Positions 17,048 through 25,247 of a stretch of 64,000 nt of DNA are shown in pieces. This DNA is from Alphaproteobacteria bacterium CG11_big_fil_rev_8_21_14_0_20_39_49 (GTDB lineage: Bacteria > Pseudomonadota > Alphaproteobacteria > Rickettsiales > UBA6187). Each line of letters opens with the position of its first letter. Position 1 is the first letter of the stretch. The translations under genes were made by a program, and so were the position numbers. The notes under the pieces were generated by a model. That model saw only the letters and a program-made list of their open reading frames with translations, ran no database searches and was not told the DNA's origin. The stretch covers positions 57,909-121,908 of the forward strand of contig PCXK01000028.1 in the NCBI GenBank assembly GCA_002787635.1, written 5' to 3'.

Positions 17048-17781
17048 TAATCAACCTTAATAAAATATAAACCGTATGCCGGAGCCGTAGGACCGGCGGC
17101 ACATCTGTTTTTAGACGCTATAATTTCTTTAATATATTCAGGCTGCCATTTCCCCTCGCCTATCAATTTTAAAGTTCCGGTTATGTTCCTTACCATGTGG
17201 TGTAAAAAAGACTGAGCGGACACAGATATCCGTATAAGCTCGCCATTTTTTTCTATCCTAATCTCATCAAGGGTCTTTATCGGAGAATTTGACTGACATT
17301 GCGAGTCCCGAAAGCTTGTAAAATCGTGCTGACCTATTAAATATGAAGCAGCTTCTTTCATTTTATCAATATCAAGTTCAACAGGAACGAACCACGCCCT
17401 TCCCTCCTCTATAGCAAGCGGTGCACGGCGGTTAATAATCCTGTAAACATAATATCTCTTTTTTGCACTGAAACGTGCGTGAAAATCCTTATTAACATTC
17501 TCACAATCCACAACTACTATTTTATTAGGTCTTATATGTTGATTTATAGCTCCCATAACCTTCAATGGCGGCATTATCTTTTGCATATCGAAATGAGCGA
17601 CCTGACCGAATGCATGCACTCCGGCATCTGTTCTTCCTGCAACATGCAGCCGCACATTTTCGCCTGAGAATTTTTCAATAGACTCTTCAATACATTGTTG
17701 TATCGACATAGCATCACTTTGCCTTTGCCAACCGACAAGACCCGTTCCGTCATATTCAATAGTTAACTTATATCGGTTCAT
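17044..17781 (-). CDS. truA: tRNA pseudouridine synthase A
   Basis: The 245 residues match TruA, which makes pseudouridine 38-40 in the tRNA anticodon arm. The catalytic Asp lies in AGRTDAGVHAFGQVAHF (about 49-65). The N-terminal YDGTGLVGWQRQ, RYYVYRIINR and the C-terminal SFLHHMVRNITGTLK motif are all present. The length is normal. A terminator for the upstream OmpA-like gene lies just before its start. Confidence 0.97.
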   Translation of the reverse strand: MNRYKLTIEYDGTGLVGWQRQSDAMSIQQCIEESIEKFSGENVRLHVAGRTDAGVHAFGQVAHFDMQKIMPPLKVMGAINQHIRPNKIVVVDCENVNKDFHARFSAKKRYYVYRIINRRAPLAIEEGRAWFVPVELDIDKMKEAASYLIGQHDFTSFRDSQCQSNSPIKTLDEIRIEKNGELIRISVSAQSFLHHMVRNITGTLKLIGEGKWQPEYIKEIIASKNRCAAGPTAPAYGLYFIKVDY

Positions 17782-17800
17782 AATAGCACCAAAACAAATA

Positions 17801-17836
17801 AAAAAGGCGGCAATCCTTTAGACTGTCGCCTTTTTT
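17801..17836 (-). terminator. Intrinsic terminator after the OmpA-like lipoprotein gene
   Basis: A stem of GGCGGCA-type sequence pairs with TGTCGCC, flanked by A5-6 and T6 runs. It ends 17 bp past the stop of the 17853-18236 gene and could also act in the plus direction. Confidence 0.8.
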
Positions 17837-17852
17837 AGAACAATGAGTGATA

Positions 17853-18236
17853 TTAGTAAACTCTAATTTCAACACGACGCATTTCGCGATTCTCTTCTTT
17901 TTCTTTATCGAACCAGCCTTCACCACGAGCAGCAGTTTTTATATCTTCAGGTGCAAGACCTTTTTTCATTAGCTCGCCACTAACGGTTTCCACTCTTTTC
18001 ATAGAGATGATTTTGTTAGTCTGCTTACTTCCGACACTATCGGCATAACCGATAACTTTTATTTTCTTGTCTTCCTCTTTCGCAAGGTTTGCTACTTCAT
18101 TAAGTTTTGCCCTATCTGCTTGTGAGATTTGGGCACTTCCGGAATCAAAATATACTGAATATTTTTCTCCCATCATACTACACCCTGATAACATTCCTGC
18201 TACAAGGACAGTCCCGATAACTTTGCTAGCGTTCAT
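17853..18236 (-). CDS. OmpA-family (Pal-like) lipoprotein
   Basis: The 127 residues start with a lipoprotein signal ending LSGC (Cys19). A short linker is followed by an OmpA-type peptidoglycan-binding domain (about 27-127): YFDSGSAQIS, IKVIGYADSVGSKQTNKIISMKR with the conserved Asp, and the closing NREMRRVEIRVY. It should tether the outer membrane to peptidoglycan. It has no tol-gene neighbour, so it is not clearly Pal itself. It is flanked by its own terminator and an upstream AT-rich gap. Confidence 0.9.
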   Translation of the reverse strand: MNASKVIGTVLVAGMLSGCSMMGEKYSVYFDSGSAQISQADRAKLNEVANLAKEEDKKIKVIGYADSVGSKQTNKIISMKRVETVSGELMKKGLAPEDIKTAARGEGWFDKEKEENREMRRVEIRVY

Positions 18237-18244
18237 ATCGCTCT

Positions 18245-18481
18245 CCTTTTAATTAAAGTTTTTAACCGTAGCTAAATGCCACAGCTTAAGTAACACTAAC
18301 AAAACAATTGCAATCTGCGTGCCAACTCATGATAGAATAAGATTTAACCTTATTACACCTAGCTATTAGAAAGTTTTCAGAAAAATAATGAACCGACCAC
18401 AAGATGTCTTATTGTTACACACAGGAACACTCTTGTATCATTTTTGATTAAATAAGCGTTGTAAATACAACTAACAAGTAC
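18245..18481. other. Non-coding gap between rpsU and the OmpA-like gene
   Basis: Together with the adjoining terminator this gap is about 290 bp. No ORF of useful length, tRNA-like cloverleaf or palindromic family element is seen. It must contain the promoter of the minus-strand OmpA-like gene; no near-consensus box pair stands out. Confidence 0.4.
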
Positions 18482-18509
18482 AAAAAAGGAGCTTTAAAAG
18501 CTCCTTTTT
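18482..18509 (-). terminator. Intrinsic terminator after rpsU
   Basis: AAAAAAGGAGCTTTAAAAGC plus TCCTTTTT forms a perfect GGAGCTTT/AAAGCTCC palindrome with A/T flanks, about 30 bp past the rpsU stop on the minus strand. Confidence 0.85.
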
Positions 18510-18537
18510 AATATAATATTCTCTAAGCAACAATAAG

Positions 18538-18738
18538 TTACGAGTCCATTTGTTGGCGTTTACGATCTAACTTACGTCGTCTACGCTCGGACTCGGCACC
18601 TCTACGCTTTTTCTTCTCAGACTCTTTTTCATAATGCCTGCGAAGTTTCATCTCGCGAAAGATGCCTTCACGCTGCATTTTCTTTTTAAGAGCTCGAAGA
18701 GCTTGCTCGATATTGCCGTGTACAGAAACTTGAACCAA
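18538..18738 (-). CDS. rpsU: Ribosomal protein S21, TTG start
   Basis: The protein reads [24 protein letters not shown], standard S21, with a Lys/Arg-rich C-terminus (66 residues). No ATG is available. Two in-frame TTG codons lie at 18742-18744 and 18736-18738. The second is preferred because GGGGG sits 8 bases upstream of it, whereas the first is only 2 bases from that site, and it gives the family's usual MVQV start. It is transcribed divergently from the COQ9-like gene. Confidence 0.93.
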   Translation of the reverse strand: MVQVSVHGNIEQALRALKKKMQREGIFREMKLRRHYEKESEKKKRRGAESERRRRKLDRKRQQMDS

Positions 18739-18802
18739 GTTCAATACCCCCTTTAAAGGATTAGTAGTTAAACAAATTCCCCCGACAAACGGGAGAAGTA
18801 AC

Positions 18803-18830
18803 TTATTAAACTATAAAGCCAATAAGTCAA
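18803..18830 (-). promoter_or_regulatory. Possible sigma-70 promoter of rpsU
   Basis: A minus-strand TTGACT (18825-18830) and TAATAA (18803-18808) are separated by 16 bp and lie about 65 bp before the rpsU start. The match is moderate. Confidence 0.45.
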
Positions 18831-18887
18831 TACTTTATTGATTTATAATTTACACATTATATATTAAAATGAGTAAAAAATAAAGAC

Positions 18888-19511
18888 ATGGTATCTAATA
18901 TGCAGGAAAAACGTGAAAAAATCCTTAAAGAAGCATTAAAAATAGTCCCGTTCGAAGGCTGGACTAACAAAACCCTTATAGAAGCAACTATATCTGCAAA
19001 TCTTGAAAAGCGGTATGCAAAAATTGCCTTCCCAAACGGCGTTGCCCAATTAGTAGAATTTTACTTACGTGATTTGGACTGTAAGATGTCGGACAAGCTG
19101 AAAGGGCAGAAGTTTGATAACCTTAAAGTCCGTGAAAAAATAGCCCTCGCCATAAAAACAAGGCTAGAAATGGCAGAAAAAGAAAAATCGGTAATACGTA
19201 AAACGGTTTCTTATTTTGCAATACCGTGTAATCATTTTCATTCAATGAAGTCTATATGGAAAACCGTTGACACAATCTGGTATGCCGTAGGTGATAAGTC
19301 AGCCGATTTTAATTACTATACAAAAAGAAGCCTTCTGGCAGGCGTATATAGCAGCACATTGCTATATTGGCTAAATGATAAATCGGAAAACCACGAAAAC
19401 ACGTGGAAGTTTCTAAACAGGCGGATTGAAAATGTAATGATTATCAATAAAGCAAAAAGCTCATTTTACAATTCATTTACAACATTAAACAATAACAAAA
19501 AGCATGCTTAG
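18888..19511 (+). CDS. COQ9-family protein (ubiquinone biosynthesis)
   Basis: The 207 residues match the COQ9 family, a TetR-like helical fold that in eukaryotes binds lipids and supports the COQ7 hydroxylase. The N-terminal segment REKILKEALKIVPFEGWTNKTL (about 9-30) and the later block FNYYTKRSLLAGVYSSTLLYWLNDKS (near 145-170) are the recognisable parts. COQ9 next to rpsU is a common arrangement in alphaproteobacteria, which supports the call. A second ATG (MQEKREK) five codons in could be the start. Confidence 0.85.
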   Translation: MVSNMQEKREKILKEALKIVPFEGWTNKTLIEATISANLEKRYAKIAFPNGVAQLVEFYLRDLDCKMSDKLKGQKFDNLKVREKIALAIKTRLEMAEKEKSVIRKTVSYFAIPCNHFHSMKSIWKTVDTIWYAVGDKSADFNYYTKRSLLAGVYSSTLLYWLNDKSENHENTWKFLNRRIENVMIINKAKSSFYNSFTTLNNNKKHA

Positions 19512-19531
19512 AGCTGTCATGGACCAGCCCT

Positions 19532-20080
19532 CTATTGCACTCTTCTCATAGGAAGAAAAAAATCATACGCCGTTAGCACCAGCCTATTCTTGTCTTTGAC
19601 AAGAAACTTCCAATGACACCCTTTAGCCTCTATATAAGAATTCGCATATACCGTTCCCTCGCTCTTTTCATTTTGACTGTGAGAAACTTTAAAATCACTA
19701 ACATTACAACGCTCATCTTCATTGTTTGATTCTTTAAATTTTATACGTATGGCATCACTTTTCACAGATACCATAAAAGAATCTGACGCAATTTTTTCTT
19801 TATTTTTTTTAGAGTATTCACGAGAAAAAGCATTTAAATCTACTTCCCATTCTCCATTTAGATAGTTTTCAGCCTGTTCTTCGGTTTTTATGTCGTATGT
19901 ATCTGATGAAAGAATATATTCATCACATATTTCGCCAAAGCTACCTTTCGGACAATCTGACAATTCATTTAACTGCGACATCTCATATTTATCATCTTGC
20001 GATAACTCAGACGCTATAGCTATGCCATTAACATTTAACAGTATTACAAACAAAATTATATAATAATTAGCATTGAACAT
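19532..20080 (-). CDS. Unrecognised secreted protein
   Basis: The 182 residues begin with a signal peptide (about 1-23, FVILLNVNGIAIA/SE). The mature part is acidic, with four Cys residues (in DCPKGSFGEICDE near 43-55, ERCNV, and GCHWKF), suggesting two disulfides in the periplasm or outside. YLNGEWEVDLNAF near 88-100 resembles the first strand of a lipocalin-like barrel, but that is only a hint. No family is assigned. It is monocistronic. Confidence 0.65.
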   Translation of the reverse strand: MFNANYYIILFVILLNVNGIAIASELSQDDKYEMSQLNELSDCPKGSFGEICDEYILSSDTYDIKTEEQAENYLNGEWEVDLNAFSREYSKKNKEKIASDSFMVSVKSDAIRIKFKESNNEDERCNVSDFKVSHSQNEKSEGTVYANSYIEAKGCHWKFLVKDKNRLVLTAYDFFLPMRRVQ

Positions 20081-20140
20081 AGTTAAAGACCCCTTTAATC
20101 AGAATATTTTTAATTATATATCATGAACTTAATTTTACAA

Positions 20141-20893
20141 TCAGGCATTATTTTGCGACAACCCCACAACCTTACCGACTATAACCAGTGTCGGTGGTTT
20201 TAAATCCATTTCGCAAGCGTCTTTATATATATTTTCTAATGTTGAAAAACATGACCTTTGATTTTTAGTGGTTCCTTCCTGAATCGCTACCGCAGGGGTA
20301 TCTTTATCTAATCCGTTACCGATAAGCTTATCCGTTATCTTATCAAGATTCGTAAGCCCCATATACAATACCAGTGTGGTATCCGGACATGCCAGCCCCT
20401 TCCAGTCTAAATTGACCTCCTCACCTTTTTGCTTATGACCCGTAACAAACCTTACGCCTGTTGCAAGCCCTCTATGTGTTAACGGAATGCCGCAATAGGC
20501 ACTACAACCGTCAGCCGCATTAACACCGGGAACAACCTCAAACGGAATATCGTGTTGAATCAGATACTCCGCCTCCTCCCCTCCTCTGCCGAAGATAAAC
20601 GGGTCTCCGCCTTTTAATCGGACAACAACCTTGCCTTTATTAGCCTCAGCAACCAGTGCGGCATTAATTTCGTCCTGTGTCATTACATGTTTTCTACACG
20701 ATTTTCCGGCATATATCCTTTCAACCGAATCAGGTATCAGGTTAAGGATTTCTTCGGATATAAGCCTATCATAAATGACAATATCGGCAATGTCACTTAT
20801 AAGACGGAATGCCTTAACGGTTAACAGCCCTGCATCACCGGGACCGGCACCTACTATATAAACAAAAGGAGCATCAGGTTTTGAGTATTTTAT
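20141..20893 (-). CDS. cobA: Uroporphyrinogen-III C-methyltransferase with no standard start codon
   Basis: The product is SUMT, which methylates uroporphyrinogen III to precorrin-2 for siroheme or cobalamin. It contains RLKGGDPFIFGRGGEEAEYL and VVPGVNAADGCSAYCGIPLTHRG. The first ATG (20683) would delete the essential N-terminal YIVGAGPGDAGLLTVKA block, which is intact and in frame upstream. The frame is open from a TAG at 20903-20905, but that stretch has no ATG, GTG or TTG. The best candidate is ATA at 20891-20893, exactly 8 bases after AGG; ATT at 20894-20896 is the alternative. The upstream IalB gene stops at 20913, so re-initiation by coupled ribosomes is possible. The length of about 251 from the ATA is right for SUMT. 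Confidence 0.85.
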   Translation of the reverse strand: MKYSKPDAPFVYIVGAGPGDAGLLTVKAFRLISDIADIVIYDRLISEEILNLIPDSVERIYAGKSCRKHVMTQDEINAALVAEANKGKVVVRLKGGDPFIFGRGGEEAEYLIQHDIPFEVVPGVNAADGCSAYCGIPLTHRGLATGVRFVTGHKQKGEEVNLDWKGLACPDTTLVLYMGLTNLDKITDKLIGNGLDKDTPAVAIQEGTTKNQRSCFSTLENIYKDACEMDLKPPTLVIVGKVVGLSQNNA

Positions 20894-20912
20894 AATAATT
20901 ACCTAAAAAATC

Positions 20913-21416
20913 TTAGTTGCCCTCACAACGTTTTTTCATACGATTATAGGCGGCGGTAAATCCTGACAGGGAATATCTGTCGATAGAATAAGTACCTTTT
21001 ATTGAAGTACCCCTTATATCCAGATGGTTCTTTTTTATCATTAACCCTATAATCTCTTTGTCCTGCTTGGAGTCTTTAGCCCAAGCCAACTCGCCTTTAG
21101 TGAACATTTCAAACTTATTGCCTTCTATATCAACCGCAACGTCGCTATTTAACTTATACTTATATCCCGAAGAGGCACTTACTTCAAAAACATCATCATT
21201 TAATCTGGTAACCAACAGGTAAGGATCGCCACGCTTAGTATAGTTGCCCGTCTTGCTTATGGGAAAACTTGCCATATAGCAAGCAACCTTGCCTTGCAGG
21301 TTTGTAGTATATACCGTCCAGTCTTTATACTCTTTGTCAACAACCTGTGCAAAAGCAACACTAGAATATGCAAATACTACAAAGCCGAATAACGGCGATA
21401 AAAAATTCTTTTTCAT
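20913..21416 (-). CDS. Invasion-associated locus B (IalB) family protein
   Basis: The 167 residues have a signal peptide (about 1-23, VAFA/QVV). The mature domain starts YKDWTVYTTNLQGKVACYMAS and continues with DPYLLVTRLNDDVFEVSASSGYKY. It ends FTAAYNRMKKRCEGN, with a Cys pair likely to be bridged. This is the IalB fold known from Bartonella and widespread in alphaproteobacteria, where it sits in the periplasm or outer envelope; despite the name, a role in invasion cannot be read from sequence. Its stop is 19 bp from the putative cobA start. Confidence 0.9.
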   Translation of the reverse strand: MKKNFLSPLFGFVVFAYSSVAFAQVVDKEYKDWTVYTTNLQGKVACYMASFPISKTGNYTKRGDPYLLVTRLNDDVFEVSASSGYKYKLNSDVAVDIEGNKFEMFTKGELAWAKDSKQDKEIIGLMIKKNHLDIRGTSIKGTYSIDRYSLSGFTAAYNRMKKRCEGN

Positions 21417-21534
21417 GAGGTAAAAGCCCTTCCTTACTATTAATACATTTAACAGAAATTAACCCTATTTTAATATCACTATAGATAACGCTTTAAAAGT
21501 GCTAAATCAAGTTGTTTATCGCAAAACTTTATAA

Positions 21535-22092
21535 CTACTTCAAAGCAATTTTATAACCGGTCTTATCAGTAATTATTATATCATTACCGATATCTATCTT
21601 TTTCCTTAAGCGATATATATGAGTTTCAAGTGTATGCGTATCTACATCACCCGAATAACCGAAAACAAGCTCAAGAAGTTTCTTTTTATCTATAATATCA
21701 GGATAAGCATTAATCAATGAAACAAGTATCTTTGACTCGGTATCGGTTAAATCTATATCCCTACCGTCGCCTATTAACTCATTACCTTTAAAATTAAATA
21801 TAAAATCCTGAATTTTATATTTATAACCTAAAATTAAATTCTCAACAATAGCAAAAAGAGAATTTAATTTATAAGGAAGCTCAATATCCTTACCGATAAA
21901 TATACAATTCTCATTTTTATAGCCGCTTTCACCGATATCACTTGCAACAATAGAAATATCGTTAACAGGCTTATTTTTAAGATATTCCGCCAATGAGTTA
22001 TACTTATTGAAAAGCAGGTCGGGGTTCAAACTGCTATAACGGGATAACAAGTCAAAAAAATCGTCTTTTTTAGTAATAACGCTTATCTGCAC
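21535..22092 (-). CDS. OmpR/PhoB-type transcription factor with degenerate receiver domain
   Basis: Residues about 95-185 form a winged-helix OmpR/PhoB effector domain: IDLTDTESKILVSLI, then KKKLLELVFG, the recognition helix DTHTLETHIYRLRKKI, and the wing TDKTGYKIAL. Residues 1-90 have receiver-like length, but the phospho-acceptor Asp context is not recognisable, so phosphorylation control is doubtful. The start is GTG at 22090-22092. No histidine kinase is adjacent. A palindromic element lies directly upstream. Confidence 0.8.
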   Translation of the reverse strand: MQISVITKKDDFFDLLSRYSSLNPDLLFNKYNSLAEYLKNKPVNDISIVASDIGESGYKNENCIFIGKDIELPYKLNSLFAIVENLILGYKYKIQDFIFNFKGNELIGDGRDIDLTDTESKILVSLINAYPDIIDKKKLLELVFGYSGDVDTHTLETHIYRLRKKIDIGNDIIITDKTGYKIALK

Positions 22093-22138
22093 ACCATACC
22101 CGCTTGTATCTTGTTCATTTTTAATATAAAAACCTAAA

Positions 22139-22276
22139 TATAATAAATTTGAATTTAATTTAGGTATCTTTAAAAAAGTTTCCTAACTTTTTTAAATGTG
22201 GATTCCACTATAATTTGTTTTACTAAACAAATTCGTGGAATGACAGAATGCATAAATTAAATTCAAATTTACTATA
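22139..22276. repeat. MITE-like element with about 24-bp terminal inverted repeats
   Basis: The left arm (22139-22162, ending TTTGAATTTAATTTA) and the right arm (22253-22276, starting TAAATTAAATTCAAATTTA) are inverted copies with one or two mismatches. The 138-bp element contains an inner palindrome (GGATTCCACTATAATTTG / CAAATTCGTGGAATGAC). It sits between the divergent OmpR-type and ribA genes, where it must affect or contain their promoters. Confidence 0.8.
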
Positions 22277-22301
22277 ACCTGAATATTAACTTGGAAACTA
22301 T

Positions 22302-23366
22302 ATGTTACTTGATAAAAAATCAAAGATATTATTATCAATTGAACGTGCTATAAACGAAATTAAGCTAGGACTTCCTGTAATTATAAAATCAGGAAATGAA
22401 TCAATATTAACAATTTCCCCTGAAACAGCTAACGACAAATTGCTAAAAGCAATCGCAAAGCAACACCAAATAAGATTAACAATCACACAAAACAGGCTGA
22501 ATTTCATAAATAATAATAACAAGACAACTACACATCAAACTATTATTATTAGCCCACAAAATCTTAAGGATATCCCGCAAATTTGTGGACTTGAAGAGAT
22601 ATCGCAAATTAGTAACACGGACGGCAAGAGTGCTTCCGACATTGAAAATGAGGCAATCGAGCTAAGCAGAATTGCCGAACTGATACCTTCAATGATAACA
22701 TTTGATTACAATAACGAATATGACACGGAAAACATATCGGTAATAACAGAAGAAGAAATACAAGAGTATAAACGCATAATATCTCTTGAGCTAAAAGAGG
22801 CATGTAGAACCAAGCTTACTTTAAGGCATGAAATAAAAAGCCAAATTATAGCATACAGGTCTAATATAGGCGGCAAGGAGCATTATGCGATAGTAATAGG
22901 AAAAATCTCTGACGCTCCTGTTATCAGGATACATTCATCATGCTATACTGGCGATTTGCTTGATTCCCTAGCCTGTGACTGCCACGACCAGTTACATACC
23001 GCAATCGAGTTCATGAACAAAGAAGGAGGCGGCATTATATTATATATGCTACAAGAAGGCAGGGGAATAGGTCTTATTAATAAATTACGTGCATATACCA
23101 TGAAAGAAAAAGGATTTGATACGGTAGATGCTAACGAAGCCCTTGGATTCAACGATGATGAACGCCTGTTTGAACCTGCCGCTACCATCTTAAAGAAGTT
23201 GAATATAAACCAAGTACAACTTCTAACTAACAACCCCAAAAAAGCAAAGGGTCTGGAGGAGTGCGGAATTAAAGTAATCAAATGCGTTCCGCATATTATG
23301 GAAACCAACAAACATAATGAAAGCTATATCAAAACAAAGTCAGAACGACTCGGACACAAAATTTAA
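22302..23366 (+). CDS. ribA: GTP cyclohydrolase II with degenerate N-terminal RibB-like region
   Basis: Residues about 165-350 are RibA, the first committed step of riboflavin synthesis from GTP. HSSCYTGDLLDSLACDC (211-227) carries the three zinc Cys ligands (C214, C225, C227). It is followed by GGGIILYMLQEGRGIGL (242-258) and LLTNNPKKAKGLEECGI. The first 160 residues have the length and position of a RibB (DHBP synthase) domain but lack its acidic catalytic motifs, like the degenerate fusion known in several alphaproteobacteria. DHBP must then come from another gene. Confidence 0.92.
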   Translation: MLLDKKSKILLSIERAINEIKLGLPVIIKSGNESILTISPETANDKLLKAIAKQHQIRLTITQNRLNFINNNNKTTTHQTIIISPQNLKDIPQICGLEEISQISNTDGKSASDIENEAIELSRIAELIPSMITFDYNNEYDTENISVITEEEIQEYKRIISLELKEACRTKLTLRHEIKSQIIAYRSNIGGKEHYAIVIGKISDAPVIRIHSSCYTGDLLDSLACDCHDQLHTAIEFMNKEGGGIILYMLQEGRGIGLINKLRAYTMKEKGFDTVDANEALGFNDDERLFEPAATILKKLNINQVQLLTNNPKKAKGLEECGIKVIKCVPHIMETNKHNESYIKTKSERLGHKI

Positions 23367-23446
23367 TAGAAATAAAAAGCGAAAACGCTATACCTGCGTT
23401 AATGTCAGTTGTTTTTGTATGAGTTATCTTATTTCAGAATCCGAAT

Positions 23447-24160
23447 CTAATATTGTTTTTTTAAAATTTCCTTCCTTTTTTCCTGTAATATTATCTCTTT
23501 AAATTGCCTGAATAGTATCAATTCAAGATGAGGATATACGTTGTTAACTATTGTTTCCATTCCTGCCTGATTAGGGTGTATCTTGTCTGCTAATGTCAGG
23601 TCTGTATTTCCGGCGATATCTTTTAAAATGTTCGGGTATAATTCTATTTTGTATTTATCTGCAAGATATTCATACATACTTTGAAATTTATCCTGATATT
23701 GCGGGTGTGCCCCTTTTGGCAATTTTACCCCTGTTAACAGAATCTTTACATTGTTTCGTTGTAGCGTTTGTAAGATATTTGCTAGGTTAGAATAGGTATC
23801 CTGAGGGTTTTTTTTTGAAAAAGCATCATTTGAACCGAGCGCCAAGATAACAATGTCAGGGTTAAAATCTAACACTATCTGAACTCTTTCAAGTGCGAGT
23901 TGCGTCGTTAGTCCCGTAAATGTTCCGTCAAGAACCCTTACGATGTCGTACCCTACGGATTCTAATTTACGTTCAAGTGCTTTTTTGAAGGTATGTTCTT
24001 CACCCAGACCGAATCCCGCAACCAGACTGTCTCCGAAAACTATCACTTTTACTACATTCTCTTTATTTTTTGATCTTGCACTCGCATCACTTTCTTGAGA
24101 ATATGCCGCAGTTGTATCAAAGAGAATTAAAAGAACAAAAAATATTACTAAATGCTTCAT
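23447..24160 (-). CDS. SGNH/GDSL esterase, TesA-like, secreted
   Basis: The 237-residue protein has a signal peptide (about 1-20) and an SGNH hydrolase domain: nucleophile block GDSLVAG (S45), LGSND (N111) and DKIHPN (D192, H195). The oxyanion Gly is probably in DGTFTG near 78-83. Related TesA/arylesterases hydrolyse acyl esters and thioesters in the periplasm. A charged tail of about 25 residues ends the protein. It is transcribed divergently from the aldolase gene. Confidence 0.9.
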   Translation of the reverse strand: MKHLVIFFVLLILFDTTAAYSQESDASARSKNKENVVKVIVFGDSLVAGFGLGEEHTFKKALERKLESVGYDIVRVLDGTFTGLTTQLALERVQIVLDFNPDIVILALGSNDAFSKKNPQDTYSNLANILQTLQRNNVKILLTGVKLPKGAHPQYQDKFQSMYEYLADKYKIELYPNILKDIAGNTDLTLADKIHPNQAGMETIVNNVYPHLELILFRQFKEIILQEKRKEILKKQY

Positions 24161-24322
24161 TTAACTAATTTTATTTTTCTATAATCTAAAATATTATTTT
24201 ATAGCAAATTATAATAAAGTTCAACTTACAATGAACGTTTCATGTTATTTTCAATTGCAAAATTCATTTATGTAGTTTATCTACATGTACAAATATATAG
24301 AATACATAAAGGGTTTTAAGTT

Positions 24323-25246
24323 ATGCATCTTACAAATGAGGTTAAGCAGATTTTAAGCGGTTATGAAAGTGATAACCCCGGAACAAAGACTAATTTATCC
24401 AGAATCTTAATGCACGGCAAGCTTGGCGGAACAGGAAAACTTGTTATACTTCCTGTCGATCAGGGGTTTGAGCATGGTCCTGCCAGAAGTTTCGCTCCCA
24501 ATCCTGATGCTTATGACCCCCACTATCATTATAAGCTGGCAATTGATGCAGGTTTGAGTGCATATGCCGCACCACTTGGAATGCTTGAGGCGGGAGCAGA
24601 TACTTTTGCAGGTGCAATTCCTACCATTTTAAAGGCAAATAGCTGCAACTCATTAGCACCGGGTATTAGAGATCAGGCTCTAACAGGAACTGTAAAAGAT
24701 GCGTTAAGGCTGGGTTGTTCGGCTATCGGGTTTACGATATATCCGGGTTCGGACATGGCATTTAATATGATGGAAGAAATAAAAGATATGGCGTTAGAGG
24801 CTAAGGCCAACGGAATTGCGGTGGTTATATGGTCATATCCTCGTGGCGGTGAGATATCTAAAAAGGGCGAAACTGCCATAGATATAACTGCATATGCGGC
24901 ACATATGGCAGCCTTGTTGGGTGCACATATCATAAAAGTTAAGCCTCCTACGGACTATCTGGAGCAAGAAGAGGCAAAAAAAGCTTATAAAGACAATAAC
25001 GTTGAGATTTCTACCCTGAAAGAAAGGATAGCCCATATTAAGACCGCTTCTTTTAACGGACGCAGAATAGTTGTGTTTTCAGGTGGTGCAAGTAAGGATA
25101 CTGAAGGTTTGCTAAACGAGATACGCGAAATACGAGATGGCGGCGGTAACGGCTCTATAATAGGTCGCAATACGTTCCAGCGTCCTCGTGGTGAGGCAAT
25201 AAACCTGTTGAATAGCATAATAGATATATATTTAGGTAAGAATTAA
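24323..25246 (+). CDS. fbaB: Class I fructose-bisphosphate aldolase (DhnA/FbaB type)
   Basis: The 307 residues match the archaeal/DhnA-type class I aldolase. VILPVDQGFEHGP near 46-57 and LGCSAIGFTIYPGS near 133-146 are typical. The Schiff-base lysine is in AHIIKVKPPTDY near 200-211, and the phosphate-binding end is VFSGGASKDTEG plus GGGNGSIIGRN. It cleaves or forms fructose-1,6-bisphosphate. With tpiA and ppdK in this window it supports a reversible glycolysis/gluconeogenesis route. The S49 peptidase gene starts 1 bp after its stop. Confidence 0.93.
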   Translation: MHLTNEVKQILSGYESDNPGTKTNLSRILMHGKLGGTGKLVILPVDQGFEHGPARSFAPNPDAYDPHYHYKLAIDAGLSAYAAPLGMLEAGADTFAGAIPTILKANSCNSLAPGIRDQALTGTVKDALRLGCSAIGFTIYPGSDMAFNMMEEIKDMALEAKANGIAVVIWSYPRGGEISKKGETAIDITAYAAHMAALLGAHIIKVKPPTDYLEQEEAKKAYKDNNVEISTLKERIAHIKTASFNGRRIVVFSGGASKDTEGLLNEIREIRDGGGNGSIIGRNTFQRPRGEAINLLNSIIDIYLGKN

Positions 25247-25247
25247 C

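Noticed and set aside
18245..18481. Possible tRNA or small RNA in the rpsU/OmpA-like gap
   Set aside because: No acceptor-stem pairing, T-loop or strong hairpin with a U-tract could be found by eye apart from the rpsU terminator.
20141..20683. cobA as a 180-residue protein starting at the first ATG
   Set aside because: It would lack the conserved GAGPGDAG SAM-binding block that is intact and in frame just upstream.
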